Source: COE1 sp964387365 (GTDB lineage Bacteria; Bacillota; Clostridia; Lachnospirales; Lachnospiraceae). From it: a stretch of DNA of 33,476 nucleotides. Positions within the stretch are counted from its first letter, which is position 1. Every line of letters begins with the position of its first letter. The notes below the pieces were generated by a model. The model saw only the letters and a program-made list of their open reading frames with translations. It searched no databases and had not been told where the DNA came from. Below, piece by piece: positions 7,719 to 16,178 of this stretch. The position numbers and the translations under genes are program-made. The DNA lies in the NCBI GenBank assembly GCA_964387365.1, contig CAYLWP010000008.1, positions 1 to 33,476 on the forward strand, written 5' to 3'.

Positions 7719-9752
7719 TTAAATCAGTACAAACAGCTCATGCAGCGCTCTGGTTGCGGCAACATAGAGCAGCTTGGCAAGCTTGGGGTTATCCTGATAT
7801 CCCTTTAAATCAGGCTTCCAAAGCAATACACAATCAAATTCCAGACCCTTTGTTTCCTTGACCGTCAGTACCGTTACACCTTTTGTGAATCCGCTCTTTG
7901 CTGTATCCTCCAGCTCCATACGTCCGTGAAGCCTGCGTCTGATATCCTCTGCTGTTTCATAATCAAAGCAGACAATCGCAATCGTTTCATAGCCCTTATC
8001 CTGCATTTCCTGCACTATTTCCTCGGAGATTCCCAGTGCTTCCTCGGTGGAAATGCTCTCTATCATATGCACCGGCTCGCCATGGCGGATAACCGGTTCA
8101 ATTTTATATGCGCCCTTTGATGCGCTGTCTAACAGCTTTCCTGCAAATTCTGATATCTCTATGGTGTTACGATAGCTCTTTGCCAGCACCCTGAACTCAT
8201 CCGTATCCTCACAAAAAATCTTATCTCTCATGTCACGCCAGTCATTCATGCCAAACTCATAATTTACATTCTGGGACACATCTCCCATTATCGTAAAAAA
8301 GCACTGCGGCAGTACCGTTTTCAACGTATAATACACAATCGGTCCAAAGTCCTGCGCCTCATCAATAAAAATCTGCCCGAATTCCTCATCCGGCTTTTTT
8401 TGAATCGTGCGATAATAAATCAATACCAGTGCCGCCACATCATACACATCGAAGATGCCCCTGTGCAGATTGGCTATTACGGGGGTAACATCAATATAAT
8501 ACGCATTTCCGTATGCCTCCAGAAATCTCTCGTAAATCGTCACAATGCTGCCCTTGTACTGATGAGAGCTGAAATAATTCTTATACTGCGCAAGCTTTTT
8601 ACCATAAATGCCTACCTCTTCCCTATCCATGGACTGAAGCCTGATTCGTGCTCTTAATCTCTCATCAAGCGTAATCAATAAACGGTTTATCGAAAAATCA
8701 GGGTTACCCTCAATGAAGCCGGCATTATTCTTCTGAGATAACAGTGTTCCCAAATCCTTATCTATTACCACACAGTTTCCCAGAATATGCCCCCGCAGCT
8801 TCTCCAGATATTTTTCCAGCTCTTTTGCAAAAAGCATTTTGCTCTTCCATGCATATTTTGTATCCGGCTCCACCAGCTGATATTTTTTCTTCCATTCCTG
8901 TTTTAACAGATAGGTGAGAAGCTCGTCCATTCGCATATGCTTCACATCATAAACATCAAGCTCCGGTAAGCCGCCTGTGATATAATCAATCAGGATATCA
9001 CTTCCGCCGACAATACAGAATTCATTCGAGGAAAAACGCTCCTTGTAGTTATACATGATATAGGAAATCCTATGCATGGCTACGGTTGTTTTTCCGCTTC
9101 CTGCAACTCCCTGCACGATTACATTGTGAAAAGGATTCTCTCTGATAATCGCATTCTGCTCTTTTTGTATCGTAGCAATGATATCACCCAGAACCGCATC
9201 ACGATTCTTACTAAGATACTTCACCAAAAGCTCATCATTGGCAGCCACGTCACTGTCATAATAGCCCTGCAGTCTTCCTTCCTCGATATCAAAGGTACGC
9301 TTTAACTGCAAGTCAATCCGGTATTCCCGGCCGTCCGGTATGAGATAGCTCCCCTGTCCCAGTTCATTCTCATAATACACCGTGGATATCGGTGCGCGCC
9401 AATCCACAATCACAACGTTTGTCTGGTCCTTTTGTACACCATACTTCCCGATGTAGATGGATTCCTGCAGGCTCTCATCCAGATTTTTGTAATCAATCCT
9501 GCCAAAGAACGGTCTTTCATATGCCGCCTGATTCTTTATAAGCTGGTTCCTGCTGTGTTCCTCCAGACTCTTTGACGTAAACATCTGGTCATACAGCTCC
9601 ACGTTACCGCTTTGCACCTCGTCAAACAATGCCTGCGTTTCTTCCCGTCTCTTCTCCACCTGCTGCTCATACATCAATATATTACTGCGTATGATTTCCC
9701 TGCATTCCTGAAAATGCTTCTCTTCCTGCTGCCTCTCGTTTTGTACGCTCAT
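7719..9752 (-). CDS. helD: HelD-like UvrD/Rep superfamily 1 helicase
   Basis: Superfamily 1 motor ATPase resembling HelD, which binds RNA polymerase and helps recycle stalled complexes. The N-terminal 80 or so residues are charged and predicted coiled coil, as in HelD. The Walker A motif G-V-A-G-S-G-K-T-T is near residue 215, the Walker B motif F-I-D-E-A-Q-D near 460, and the helicase motif V-A-A-T-R-A at the C-terminus. At 677 residues it is somewhat shorter than the Bacillus subtilis protein as I recall it (about 770). The frame is open to a GTG at 9830, but the ATG at 9752 begins a typical HelD N-terminus and has AAGG six bases upstream; this start is inferred. No helicase-nuclease partner is adjacent. 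A different SF1 helicase function remains possible. Confidence 0.85.
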   Translation of the reverse strand: MSVQNERQQEEKHFQECREIIRSNILMYEQQVEKRREETQALFDEVQSGNVELYDQMFTSKSLEEHSRNQLIKNQAAYERPFFGRIDYKNLDESLQESIYIGKYGVQKDQTNVVIVDWRAPISTVYYENELGQGSYLIPDGREYRIDLQLKRTFDIEEGRLQGYYDSDVAANDELLVKYLSKNRDAVLGDIIATIQKEQNAIIRENPFHNVIVQGVAGSGKTTVAMHRISYIMYNYKERFSSNEFCIVGGSDILIDYITGGLPELDVYDVKHMRMDELLTYLLKQEWKKKYQLVEPDTKYAWKSKMLFAKELEKYLEKLRGHILGNCVVIDKDLGTLLSQKNNAGFIEGNPDFSINRLLITLDERLRARIRLQSMDREEVGIYGKKLAQYKNYFSSHQYKGSIVTIYERFLEAYGNAYYIDVTPVIANLHRGIFDVYDVAALVLIYYRTIQKKPDEEFGQIFIDEAQDFGPIVYYTLKTVLPQCFFTIMGDVSQNVNYEFGMNDWRDMRDKIFCEDTDEFRVLAKSYRNTIEISEFAGKLLDSASKGAYKIEPVIRHGEPVHMIESISTEEALGISEEIVQEMQDKGYETIAIVCFDYETAEDIRRRLHGRMELEDTAKSGFTKGVTVLTVKETKGLEFDCVLLWKPDLKGYQDNPKLAKLLYVAATRALHELFVLI

Positions 9753-9915
9753 TCGATACCTTGCCTTTCCCGTTGCAGATTTGTCAAATCTACGAATGAA
9801 GGAATTTGTTCCTCCACCTTGCATACACACTTCCCAATTTACAGGGGTTATGTATTTGAGTTAACTTGATACAAGCATTAGTATACTGAGTTTTTTATTT
9901 GTCCGCAAGCCAAAG

Positions 9916-9941
9916 AAAAGGGCATCACAAGACACCCTTTT
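9916..9941 (-). terminator. Terminator of the first lipoprotein operon
   Basis: An 11-bp stem (including two G-U pairs) with a four-base loop ends in TTTT on the - strand, nine bases after the stop codon at 9950. Confidence 0.85.
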
Positions 9942-9949
9942 TAATCTAT

Positions 9950-10636
9950 TTATTCCCAATAGAGTTCAATATACACACATTCTTCGCCATCCATCTCAAA
10001 GCTGATGGTTGCATTGTCGCTATATTCATAGGTGATATAGCTTGGTTCCTCAATGTAGTCAGCACCGTAGGCTTCCTCAATTTCTGCCTTGGTGCTTCCG
10101 ATACCAATTCCTGACAGCGTCTTTTCCTCACCGTTGAATTCAATGATGTTCACGATATCCTTGCCCGCATCCGGATAGGTATAAACCGTTATGCCGCCAT
10201 AGTAATAAATCTTATCCTTACCATCATGCAGACAGCTCTGCGCCTCCTCGAAATCATCCGGCTCACCCAAGTCCTCTGACAGCTCATTGATATCCTCTCT
10301 AAGCTTTACAACCACACCGTTTATTTCCACTGCAAAATCTGACTCATCAACAATTCCGTCTGCCACAGCTTCCGCTGAAGCCTTCTCTTCCTTCTTGCTT
10401 TGTTCCTTTTTAGGCTCAGTCTTGGCAACGACTTCGTTAACCTTTGTCTCTTTCTTTGCCTCAGCTTTTGTTGCAGCCACCTCCACAGGCTTCTGAACGG
10501 TCGCAACCACGGTTTCTTCCTCAACAACAACGAGGTCTTCCTCCGGTGCTGCTTCTTCCTGTGCAGCCTGTCCGCAGGCGGATATACCAAAAGCAAACAG
10601 TATACAAATCCCGATTACAATTATTTTTTTCTTCAT
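9950..10636 (-). CDS. Lipoprotein with BLIP/SmpA-like C-terminal domain (paralogue 1)
   Basis: Predicted surface lipoprotein of 228 residues. A signal sequence ends in lipobox I-S-A-C. A long Glu/Lys/Ala/Val-rich, probably disordered tether runs to about residue 95, followed by a folded domain. That domain contains G-I-G-I-G-S-T-K-A-E-I-E-E-A-Y-G, which resembles the repeated element of BLIP/SmpA-like folds (general resemblance only). The protein at 16210-16896 is a clear paralogue: both share V-D-E-[ST]-D-F, D-I-V-x-x-I-E, E-[KQ]-x-T-L-S-G-[IM]-G-I-G and the C-terminal strand pattern. It is second in an operon with the wall-repeat/transglutaminase-like gene, 23 bases downstream. Function unknown; an envelope role is inferred from localisation and partner. 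Confidence 0.85.
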   Translation of the reverse strand: MKKKIIVIGICILFAFGISACGQAAQEEAAPEEDLVVVEEETVVATVQKPVEVAATKAEAKKETKVNEVVAKTEPKKEQSKKEEKASAEAVADGIVDESDFAVEINGVVVKLREDINELSEDLGEPDDFEEAQSCLHDGKDKIYYYGGITVYTYPDAGKDIVNIIEFNGEEKTLSGIGIGSTKAEIEEAYGADYIEEPSYITYEYSDNATISFEMDGEECVYIELYWE

Positions 10637-10659
10637 AACATCCCTTACCCTTCTTATTC

Positions 10660-11892
10660 TTATGGTGTTGCAGGATAATTCTTATGTTCCCATTTGAATC
10701 CTTTGGAAACCATTTCCGCATCAGTTCTGATATACTGCCCCTTTAAGGAGTCTACATGATACCAGCCCTCTACACCTTTTCTTGTTGTATATACAAGATT
10801 CCAGTAATGCTCTGCATAAACAAAGCCCTTACCCTGTATTGTCTGAGTCTGATAGCCTGCGCGCTCTAACAGCAGTGATGTCAAAGCCTCATAATAATAG
10901 CAGGAGCAACGCTTGTTCTTCAGCGCATAAACAGCCATTTCCTCTTTTGTTGCAAGCTTGTCCATATATTTATAGCGAAGCCTTCCCTTGACATAGCTTG
11001 CAATCGAAGTAATATCCTTGCCTGTTTCCGCCAGAATCTCATCCAATGCTGCATCCAGATTATCTACTGTGACCTCCATACGGGTTAATGCTCCCTTAGA
11101 ATCAGCCCAATACATACCAACGGCTTCATTTACCGCCAGAATCCCTTTCTCATCAAAGTAATAGGAAACGCCGTCTACCGTCTGTGGTCCAACATACATA
11201 ACACCGTTTTCGTCGTAATAAGAGAATCCCTCAATGTTCTTCTTCCAACCATGCAAAAATTCACCGTTTTCGGAATAATACGCTTTCCTTCCGGCAATCA
11301 GACATTCTCCTGTATAGATTCTGCCATTTTCGTCTGCATAAAAGATACCCTCGTTTTCAAAGCTTCCTTTCTGCAAACCATCATCATTCACATAGTACTT
11401 TACTCCATCTACATAGATAAAGCCCTTCTGATCATACCCATGCTGATCACGGTAAAAGGTCAGGCCATCCTTCTCATACCAGCCGGTAATAAACTCTCCC
11501 GTTTCCAGAAAACGATAGCTTTGTCCGTCTATAACACAATCGCCTCTCTGCATAATACCGTTCTCATCAAAGTAGAAGGTTTTCTCTGCAAGTGTTGCCC
11601 AGCCACTGTAAAGACTTCCATCCTCCAGCAAAAAGTAGTAGATATTTCCGTCAATACACTGTAAGCCCGTAACCGGAGTACCCTCTCCGTCCAGATAATA
11701 AAGCTTACCCTCTGTCTCCTGCCAGCCGGCAGGTTCGGCCTCAGATTCCTCTGTTTCTTCCTCGGCCGTTGTATTTTCTTCGCTCACTTCTGCTGCAAAA
11801 ACAGTATTTGCACTAATCATGCACAGCACCAGAACAATACATAATAATGCCTGTACGATTCTTTCCTTGCAATGAGTCCATCCATGTTTCAT
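10660..11892 (-). CDS. Secreted wall-binding repeat protein with transglutaminase-like domain
   Basis: Exported protein of 410 residues. A signal peptide (about 1-34, ending V-F-A) is followed by an acidic segment and about ten tandem repeats of roughly 20 residues of the cell-wall/glucan-binding type (Y-Y-x-D-x-x-G-x-x-x-x-G). The C-terminal third is a transglutaminase-like papain-fold domain with a plausible triad C331 (in C-Y-Y-Y-E-A), H362 (E-H-Y-W-N) and D381 (W-Y-H-V-D-S). Such domains can cross-link or hydrolyse peptide bonds; the substrate here is unknown. The start was moved from a TTG at 11907 to the ATG at 11892, because GGGGGA lies eight bases upstream. It heads the operon with the lipoprotein at 9950-10636. 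A consensus promoter lies far upstream and a terminator-like hairpin sits inside the leader. Confidence 0.88.
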   Translation of the reverse strand: MKHGWTHCKERIVQALLCIVLVLCMISANTVFAAEVSEENTTAEEETEESEAEPAGWQETEGKLYYLDGEGTPVTGLQCIDGNIYYFLLEDGSLYSGWATLAEKTFYFDENGIMQRGDCVIDGQSYRFLETGEFITGWYEKDGLTFYRDQHGYDQKGFIYVDGVKYYVNDDGLQKGSFENEGIFYADENGRIYTGECLIAGRKAYYSENGEFLHGWKKNIEGFSYYDENGVMYVGPQTVDGVSYYFDEKGILAVNEAVGMYWADSKGALTRMEVTVDNLDAALDEILAETGKDITSIASYVKGRLRYKYMDKLATKEEMAVYALKNKRCSCYYYEALTSLLLERAGYQTQTIQGKGFVYAEHYWNLVYTTRKGVEGWYHVDSLKGQYIRTDAEMVSKGFKWEHKNYPATP

Positions 11893-11935
11893 AAACCATT
11901 CCCCCAATTTCCATATCCGCTTTCCTTAGCATGTT

Positions 11936-11983
11936 AAAAAAAATAAAAGCACTGTAAAAATCCATAAAATTACTACAATGCTT
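11936..11983 (-). terminator. Terminator-like hairpin inside a leader
   Basis: On the - strand, AAGCATTGTA pairs with TACAGTGCTT (10 bp, one G-U) around a 17-base loop, and is followed by a run of T broken by one A. It sits about 80-130 bases after the consensus promoter (12062-12090) and about 45 bases before the start codon of the transglutaminase-like gene. It could end a small RNA or act as an attenuator. Confidence 0.65.
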
Positions 11984-12061
11984 CTCTATTCCAGTACATA
12001 CATTATCCGTCTTACGCATTGTACATGCGATGTTTTCCTTACTATAATATATTGTACTTAA

Positions 12062-12090
12062 ATTATATAATTTTTCTAATTTTCTGTCAA
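12062..12090 (-). promoter_or_regulatory. Consensus sigma-A promoter of transglutaminase-like/lipoprotein operon
   Basis: TTGACA (12085-12090) and TATAAT (12062-12067) are both perfect, with a 17-base spacer. Expected start is near 12055, giving an untranslated leader of about 165 bases. Upstream elements match those of the promoter at 17021-17049. Confidence 0.88.
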
Positions 12091-12097
12091 TTTAAGC

Positions 12098-12167
12098 AAT
12101 TTACAATTTTTAAGCTGTTTTTTATGTATTTTAGTCACTTTTGACATGCCCGAAACACTATGTAAAC
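12098..12167 (-). promoter_or_regulatory. Candidate operator region upstream of promoter (copy A)
   Basis: Reading toward the promoter on the - strand: GTTTACATAGTG (which contains the stop codon of the upstream dipeptidase gene), then ATGTCAAAAGTGACTAAAA, then TGTAAATT eight bases before the -35. The same elements in the same order lie upstream of the second lipoprotein. The regulator is unknown. Confidence 0.5.
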
Positions 12168-13192
12168 CTTGCAAACGGTTTCACCTGAAATGCAGCATAA
12201 GACCTGCGGTATTCTCTGATATCAAAGTGCCACCACTCCGATGCCAGTCCGTTAAAACCATTGGAAAGCATGATATCCGACAACAAATCAGCATTCTCAT
12301 TATTCAGCGATAAAACCGATCTTGTGCTAAGCTCATGCATCGGTGCCTGCATCTGCAGCTCCTTGCCTGTCGCAAGATCAACCAGCGTAATATCAACAGC
12401 TACACCATAATTATGGTTTGATACTGACTTTGCAAGAAAATTATTCTGCGCATATTTCACACCATTGACAGGCGCTGTCATATATTCTCCGTAAACAGGA
12501 TTGGCAGCTACAAAATCCGAGGTCTTGGCATAGATATCCTTGGTAACGGTATATGGGCGATATGCGTCATATACCTTGATTGTATACCCTCTCTCAATGG
12601 CATCTTCCTCTGCTTCATACAGCTTCAATGCAACCGGGTACAAAAGCGGAACCAGATATCTTTTTGCTCCTACCTTGGCATACGGATAAAGAACCTCGCC
12701 TGTTACATCCTTGATATCATATCCATGAATCTTGTAGATGCTGCTGTAGGAATTGGTAATATCATACTGCATCTCCTTCTGCATGACATCCGGAAGATTA
12801 ATCATACAGATATTGCAGTCAACCAGACCAACCTTCTTCTGACAAAAAACCTTAAAATATCCATCGGCATAAAATAACACCTTCATTGGTGTTCCCGCCT
12901 TAACCTCAAGTACAATATTTCCTCTATTGTCAAATAACGACGTATCCTCCACCGGCCAGACAACAGCGCCTCTGACAGGAAGCTCTGTCTGCGGCTCCAC
13001 GCTCTCCTCATCCTGTGGCTCAGCCTGTTCCTCTGCAGTCTCACCCACCTGTGGTTCTTCTGCCGACACAATGACCTCCTCCGTCATTTCTGTCGCGTTC
13101 ACCTGCATTCCACCGTTTGCTCCAAGCACAAGCAGTACACCTGCAAGCACCGCTCCAAAACGGTAAAAACCCTTATTCATTACTCTCCTCAT
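12158..13192 (-). CDS. Exported D-Ala-D-Ala dipeptidase, VanX-like (peptidase M15D)
   Basis: Zinc peptidase expected to cleave D-Ala-D-Ala or related peptidoglycan peptides outside the membrane. An N-terminal signal segment (to about residue 34) is followed by an acidic Glu/Pro/Gln linker, a small SH3-like segment (about 75-130) and the M15 catalytic domain. Zn ligands are visible in S258-x-H260-x-x-G-x-A-x-D267 and E319-W-W-H322; Y-D-A-Y-R-P is the substrate-positioning arginine region. Two starts are possible. The ATG at 13192 is used here; the ATG at 13180 has AGGAG closer (four bases). An extended -10 promoter lies at 13258-13266. With a signal sequence and no vanHA or two-component genes nearby, housekeeping wall turnover is more likely than vancomycin resistance. 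Confidence 0.85.
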   Translation of the reverse strand: MRRVMNKGFYRFGAVLAGVLLVLGANGGMQVNATEMTEEVIVSAEEPQVGETAEEQAEPQDEESVEPQTELPVRGAVVWPVEDTSLFDNRGNIVLEVKAGTPMKVLFYADGYFKVFCQKKVGLVDCNICMINLPDVMQKEMQYDITNSYSSIYKIHGYDIKDVTGEVLYPYAKVGAKRYLVPLLYPVALKLYEAEEDAIERGYTIKVYDAYRPYTVTKDIYAKTSDFVAANPVYGEYMTAPVNGVKYAQNNFLAKSVSNHNYGVAVDITLVDLATGKELQMQAPMHELSTRSVLSLNNENADLLSDIMLSNGFNGLASEWWHFDIREYRRSYAAFQVKPFARFT

Positions 13193-13257
13193 TACTAACC
13201 TACCCTTTCGACCTTCAATAGTACCAAATAGCCAATTTGACCAAACAAGTCACCTTT

Positions 13258-13266
13258 ATCATAGCA
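13258..13266 (-). promoter_or_regulatory. Extended -10 promoter of VanX-like gene
   Basis: TGC-TATGAT on the - strand makes an extended -10 element about 65 bases before the ATG. The -35 region is poor (TAGAAT at 17 bases). It lies just downstream of the terminator at 13316-13340, so the dipeptidase gene is likely its own unit. Confidence 0.5.
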
Positions 13267-13315
13267 CAACCATACGGGTAATTCTATGTGCATATCTCAC
13301 AATATGTAAAAAAAA

Positions 13316-13340
13316 GGCATTTGCAATCTGTACAAACGCC
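13316..13340 (-). terminator. Terminator of the MBOAT operon
   Basis: A 9-bp stem with a seven-base loop is followed by eight T on the - strand, 22 bases after the stop of the 66-residue gene. Strong intrinsic terminator. Confidence 0.93.
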
Positions 13341-13362
13341 CTAATTTTCAATCCCTTTTTTC

Positions 13363-13563
13363 TTATTTTTTCTGTTTATCCAGGAGCTCTCGTAATGCCT
13401 CCTCACTCTCGCTCACCCAGGCATCCTCCTCCTCGGCATTCAGCCCCAGATATTCTGCCAGAGTACATTCCTCATCGCTCATGCCCCACTCATAGCTGTA
13501 ATCATCAATCGCCTCAAACTCTATGCTTCCCGCAAGATATAATTCCTTAAACTTCTCTGCCAT
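13363..13563 (-). CDS. Small acidic protein of unknown function
   Basis: A 66-residue cytoplasmic protein, strongly acidic, with no signal peptide or membrane segment. It contains F-x-A-I-D-D-Y, then T-L-A-E-Y-L-G-L and a run of E-E-E-D, which suggests a small helical fold. It starts 27 bases after the AlgX-like gene, has GGGCGAG before the ATG and lies directly before a strong terminator, so it is the last gene of that operon. Its consistent signals support a real gene. I do not recognise a characterised family, although similar small acidic proteins seem common in Clostridia. A link to acyl transfer is not implied beyond position. Confidence 0.75.
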   Translation of the reverse strand: MAEKFKELYLAGSIEFEAIDDYSYEWGMSDEECTLAEYLGLNAEEEDAWVSESEEALRELLDKQKK

Positions 13564-13590
13564 ATTCTCGCCCTGCCTTTCCTGTTTCTT

Positions 13591-14655
13591 CTATGGTACA
13601 TCAATCCCGCCTAAGTCCGCAAGGTTTCTTTCCACAATTTCTATCAAAACATAATCACATTCTGTCTCCTCAACCAATGACAAATCATACGGTGTCGAAC
13701 GATTGAAGGTACAGCTCGAAAAGGTCTCACTCATATACGGAATCATCGCTCTTCCAAAGCTGTCACGATATACTAAAATCCCTTTCCCGTTTCCTTCCTC
13801 ACTCGTGGAACGGATTTTAATATCGTCCATACTTCGTACCCTGCCAACATAGGAAAACTCCTTCTCCTGCGTGTACACATGCTGCTCCTCATAATACTCT
13901 GCAGTCGGAAAAAGAATCTGATATAAATCAGGCTCGTGCACTGCTTCTACCGTATAATCGCCAAGGGAATGCCGTTCGGTAAGCCCCAGCTCCTGATACA
14001 CTGCATTCAGCACAAGGCGCGCCCCGGTATTGTTCCAGTGTGTATCCTGATGAAGATACAGCTCGTCCTCCTCCTTGCCCGCCTCCAATATGGCAAGCGT
14101 ATCTACAAAAGGGACTCCCTTCTGCTCCAGGGTCTCCTGTAACAGCGTCAGATTCGTCTCTTCTGCCTTCTCCCCGAATCTTGCCGGCATATACTCCGGA
14201 TAAACACTGTTCTTATTCGGCACCAGCATAATAAGCGGCTCCTTGCCCTGCTCCTTAATATAATCACATACCCGAACCAGCTTCTGCGCAATCGCATCAA
14301 TTTCCTCCTGCGCTAAAACCACGCCACCGTAATCTTCCAATGTCGCATCAAAAAACAGCCAGTCATCCTCGCCTAAAACCACCTGCTCATCTGCAGGTGA
14401 ACCAAAAAGCTTGTACTTTAGAAAGCTGTCAGCCTCAACCAGCTCTCCACGAAACGCAAAATGCTCTGCCACATACGTCTGAACTTCCTCAAAAAAGTCC
14501 GTATTAACGCTTCCGTCCTCCTGCGTCCACTCCGGCCATTCCGACAGTGTCCTGTTCTCGGAAAGCTCGGAAGATACCACTCCCATACATGCTGTCGGAA
14601 TCGTACATATCACAAAAAAAGCAAGGATAAAGATAAGCTTTGCTATTTTTTTCAT
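13591..14655 (-). CDS. AlgX/AlgJ-like SGNH (DHHW-type) acetyltransferase partner
   Basis: Exported or membrane-anchored protein of 354 residues with an N-terminal hydrophobic segment (about 5-25). The AlgX/AlgJ SGNH-like domain shows D204-T-H206-W-N and S299 in Y-R-D-S-F-G, a likely Ser-His-Asp centre. In alginate systems such proteins pass acetyl groups from an MBOAT membrane protein to an extracellular polysaccharide. The gene lies 12 bases downstream of the MBOAT gene, which strongly supports that pairing. The polysaccharide acetylated is unknown; no polysaccharide synthase is in the window. Teichoic acid D-alanylation is less likely, because DltA and DltC are absent. Confidence 0.85.
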   Translation of the reverse strand: MKKIAKLIFILAFFVICTIPTACMGVVSSELSENRTLSEWPEWTQEDGSVNTDFFEEVQTYVAEHFAFRGELVEADSFLKYKLFGSPADEQVVLGEDDWLFFDATLEDYGGVVLAQEEIDAIAQKLVRVCDYIKEQGKEPLIMLVPNKNSVYPEYMPARFGEKAEETNLTLLQETLEQKGVPFVDTLAILEAGKEEDELYLHQDTHWNNTGARLVLNAVYQELGLTERHSLGDYTVEAVHEPDLYQILFPTAEYYEEQHVYTQEKEFSYVGRVRSMDDIKIRSTSEEGNGKGILVYRDSFGRAMIPYMSETFSSCTFNRSTPYDLSLVEETECDYVLIEIVERNLADLGGIDVP

Positions 14656-14667
14656 AACCTGTGCCCC

Positions 14668-16032
14668 CTAAAATCTGAAATAAATAAACGGATTGTAGCT
14701 GCTTGTAGCCAGATTCATAATACAAACCACAATCAGGCAGGCCGCCACACCATACTTAAGCACGCCTCGCTTTTTTACCACACCGGAAACAGGCACACAT
14801 AACAGCAGTCCTGCCGCAAGACTGCACACATGATAAGGCGTTGCCAGCTTGGCAAGCAGCATCAGCTCGCCCACCTCAGTCGTAAAGCCTGTAAACATAG
14901 ACGCCAGAATATGACCTGCCTGCGCTATCGTGTCAGCTCTGAATATAACAAAACCGCATATTACCACCAACAACGCATAAATATGGGAAAATACCTTATT
15001 TTTTAGCGGAATCCACCCCTTGTACTCCAAAATTATGAAAATACCGTGGAACAGGCCCCATACAAGAAACGTCCAGTTGGCACCATGCCAGATGCCTGTT
15101 GCTAAAAAGACAATAAACTTATTACACATCGTCCTTGCCGCACCCTTTCGGTTTCCGCCAAGCGGAATATACAGATACTCCTTGAACCATGTGGAAAGAG
15201 AAATATGCCATCTGCGCCAGAACTCCTGAATACTTGCCGAAATATACGGATAGTTAAAGTTCTCCTGAAAGGTAAATCCAAACATTCTGCCAAGGCCAAT
15301 CGCCATATCAGAATAACCACTGAAATCAAAATAGATCTGCAGACAATAACAAATGGCTACCGCCCATGCAGTCAACGCCATATTAATCTGTGTTGTATAA
15401 AGCGTATCCACCACAAGCGCCATTACATTTGCAATTAACAGTTTTTTTGCCAGACCATAGATAAAGCGCACAAGCCCTGCCGCCGTATCATCAATGGTAA
15501 TCTTACGATCCGTCAGCTGTTTCTCAATATCATGATACTTTACAATCGGACCTGCAATCAGCTGTGGGAAAAAGGAAATATACAGCATCAGCTTCCACGG
15601 ACTCTTCTGTACCGAATCCTTATCACGATATACATCAATACAATAAGATAAAGCCTGAAACGTATAGAAGGAAATACCGATAGGTAGTGCAATCTCCGGT
15701 ACAGGCAGCTGCAGACCGGTAATTGTATTCACGGTTGATACCAGCAGTGCGCTATACTTAAATACTACCAGCATACCAATATTAAAGATTACCGTCAGTG
15801 CCACAATGCCCTTTCCTCCGGATTTACTTGCGGCAATCCACCTTGCAAAGGCATAATTTACCAGAATCGAACCAATCATCAAAAACACATAAAGAGGCTC
15901 TCCGAATGCATAAAACAAAAGACTTGCTATAATCAAAATAAAATTTCTAACCTGAAGTTTCGGACATACACAATACAACAGATAAACGATTGGTAAAAAT
16001 ACAAAAAGAAAAATACACGAACTGAATACCAT
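14668..16032 (-). CDS. MBOAT family membrane O-acyltransferase (AlgI-like)
   Basis: Polytopic membrane protein of 454 residues with about ten hydrophobic segments. It has the MBOAT core: N-F-x-Y-P-Y, E-F-W-R-R-W-H-I-S-L-S-T-W-F, P-L-G-G-N-R and the catalytic histidine H316 in G-I-W-H-G-A-N-W. It is expected to carry acyl (probably acetyl) groups across the membrane for extracellular O-acylation with the AlgX-like protein encoded next. The start was moved from 16056 to the ATG at 16032: GGGGGAG is five bases upstream and M-V-F-S-S is the usual AlgI beginning. It heads the operon, with a promoter at 16079-16107. Confidence 0.93.
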   Translation of the reverse strand: MVFSSCIFLFVFLPIVYLLYCVCPKLQVRNFILIIASLLFYAFGEPLYVFLMIGSILVNYAFARWIAASKSGGKGIVALTVIFNIGMLVVFKYSALLVSTVNTITGLQLPVPEIALPIGISFYTFQALSYCIDVYRDKDSVQKSPWKLMLYISFFPQLIAGPIVKYHDIEKQLTDRKITIDDTAAGLVRFIYGLAKKLLIANVMALVVDTLYTTQINMALTAWAVAICYCLQIYFDFSGYSDMAIGLGRMFGFTFQENFNYPYISASIQEFWRRWHISLSTWFKEYLYIPLGGNRKGAARTMCNKFIVFLATGIWHGANWTFLVWGLFHGIFIILEYKGWIPLKNKVFSHIYALLVVICGFVIFRADTIAQAGHILASMFTGFTTEVGELMLLAKLATPYHVCSLAAGLLLCVPVSGVVKKRGVLKYGVAACLIVVCIMNLATSSYNPFIYFRF

Positions 16033-16078
16033 TACTTCTCCCCCATTACACAGCATTCAAATTTTAATCTATGCCTAT

Positions 16079-16107
16079 ATTTTATCAACTTGTGTATACA
16101 ATTGCAA
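16079..16107 (-). promoter_or_regulatory. Promoter of MBOAT operon
   Basis: TTGCAA (16102-16107), a 17-base spacer and TAAAAT (16079-16084), 46 bases before the MBOAT start codon. Confidence 0.7.
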
Positions 16108-16178
16108 CAATTTATTCGTATTCGACACTGCTCCGGCATACAAATTCTCTTTATTTTAATAAATTTCTGACATATAGA

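Noticed and set aside
9753..9830. GTG start at 9830 for the HelD-like gene
   Set aside because: The extra 26 residues are unlike a HelD N-terminus, and the ATG at 9752 has a usable ribosome binding site.
11813..12019. 68-codon frame (-) across the leader of the transglutaminase-like gene
   Set aside because: It runs through the terminator-like hairpin and into the gene in another frame, with no ribosome binding site near its ATG.
12158..13192. Vancomycin resistance gene cluster
   Set aside because: Only a VanX-like dipeptidase is present, with a signal sequence; vanH, a D-Ala-D-Lac ligase and VanRS genes are absent.
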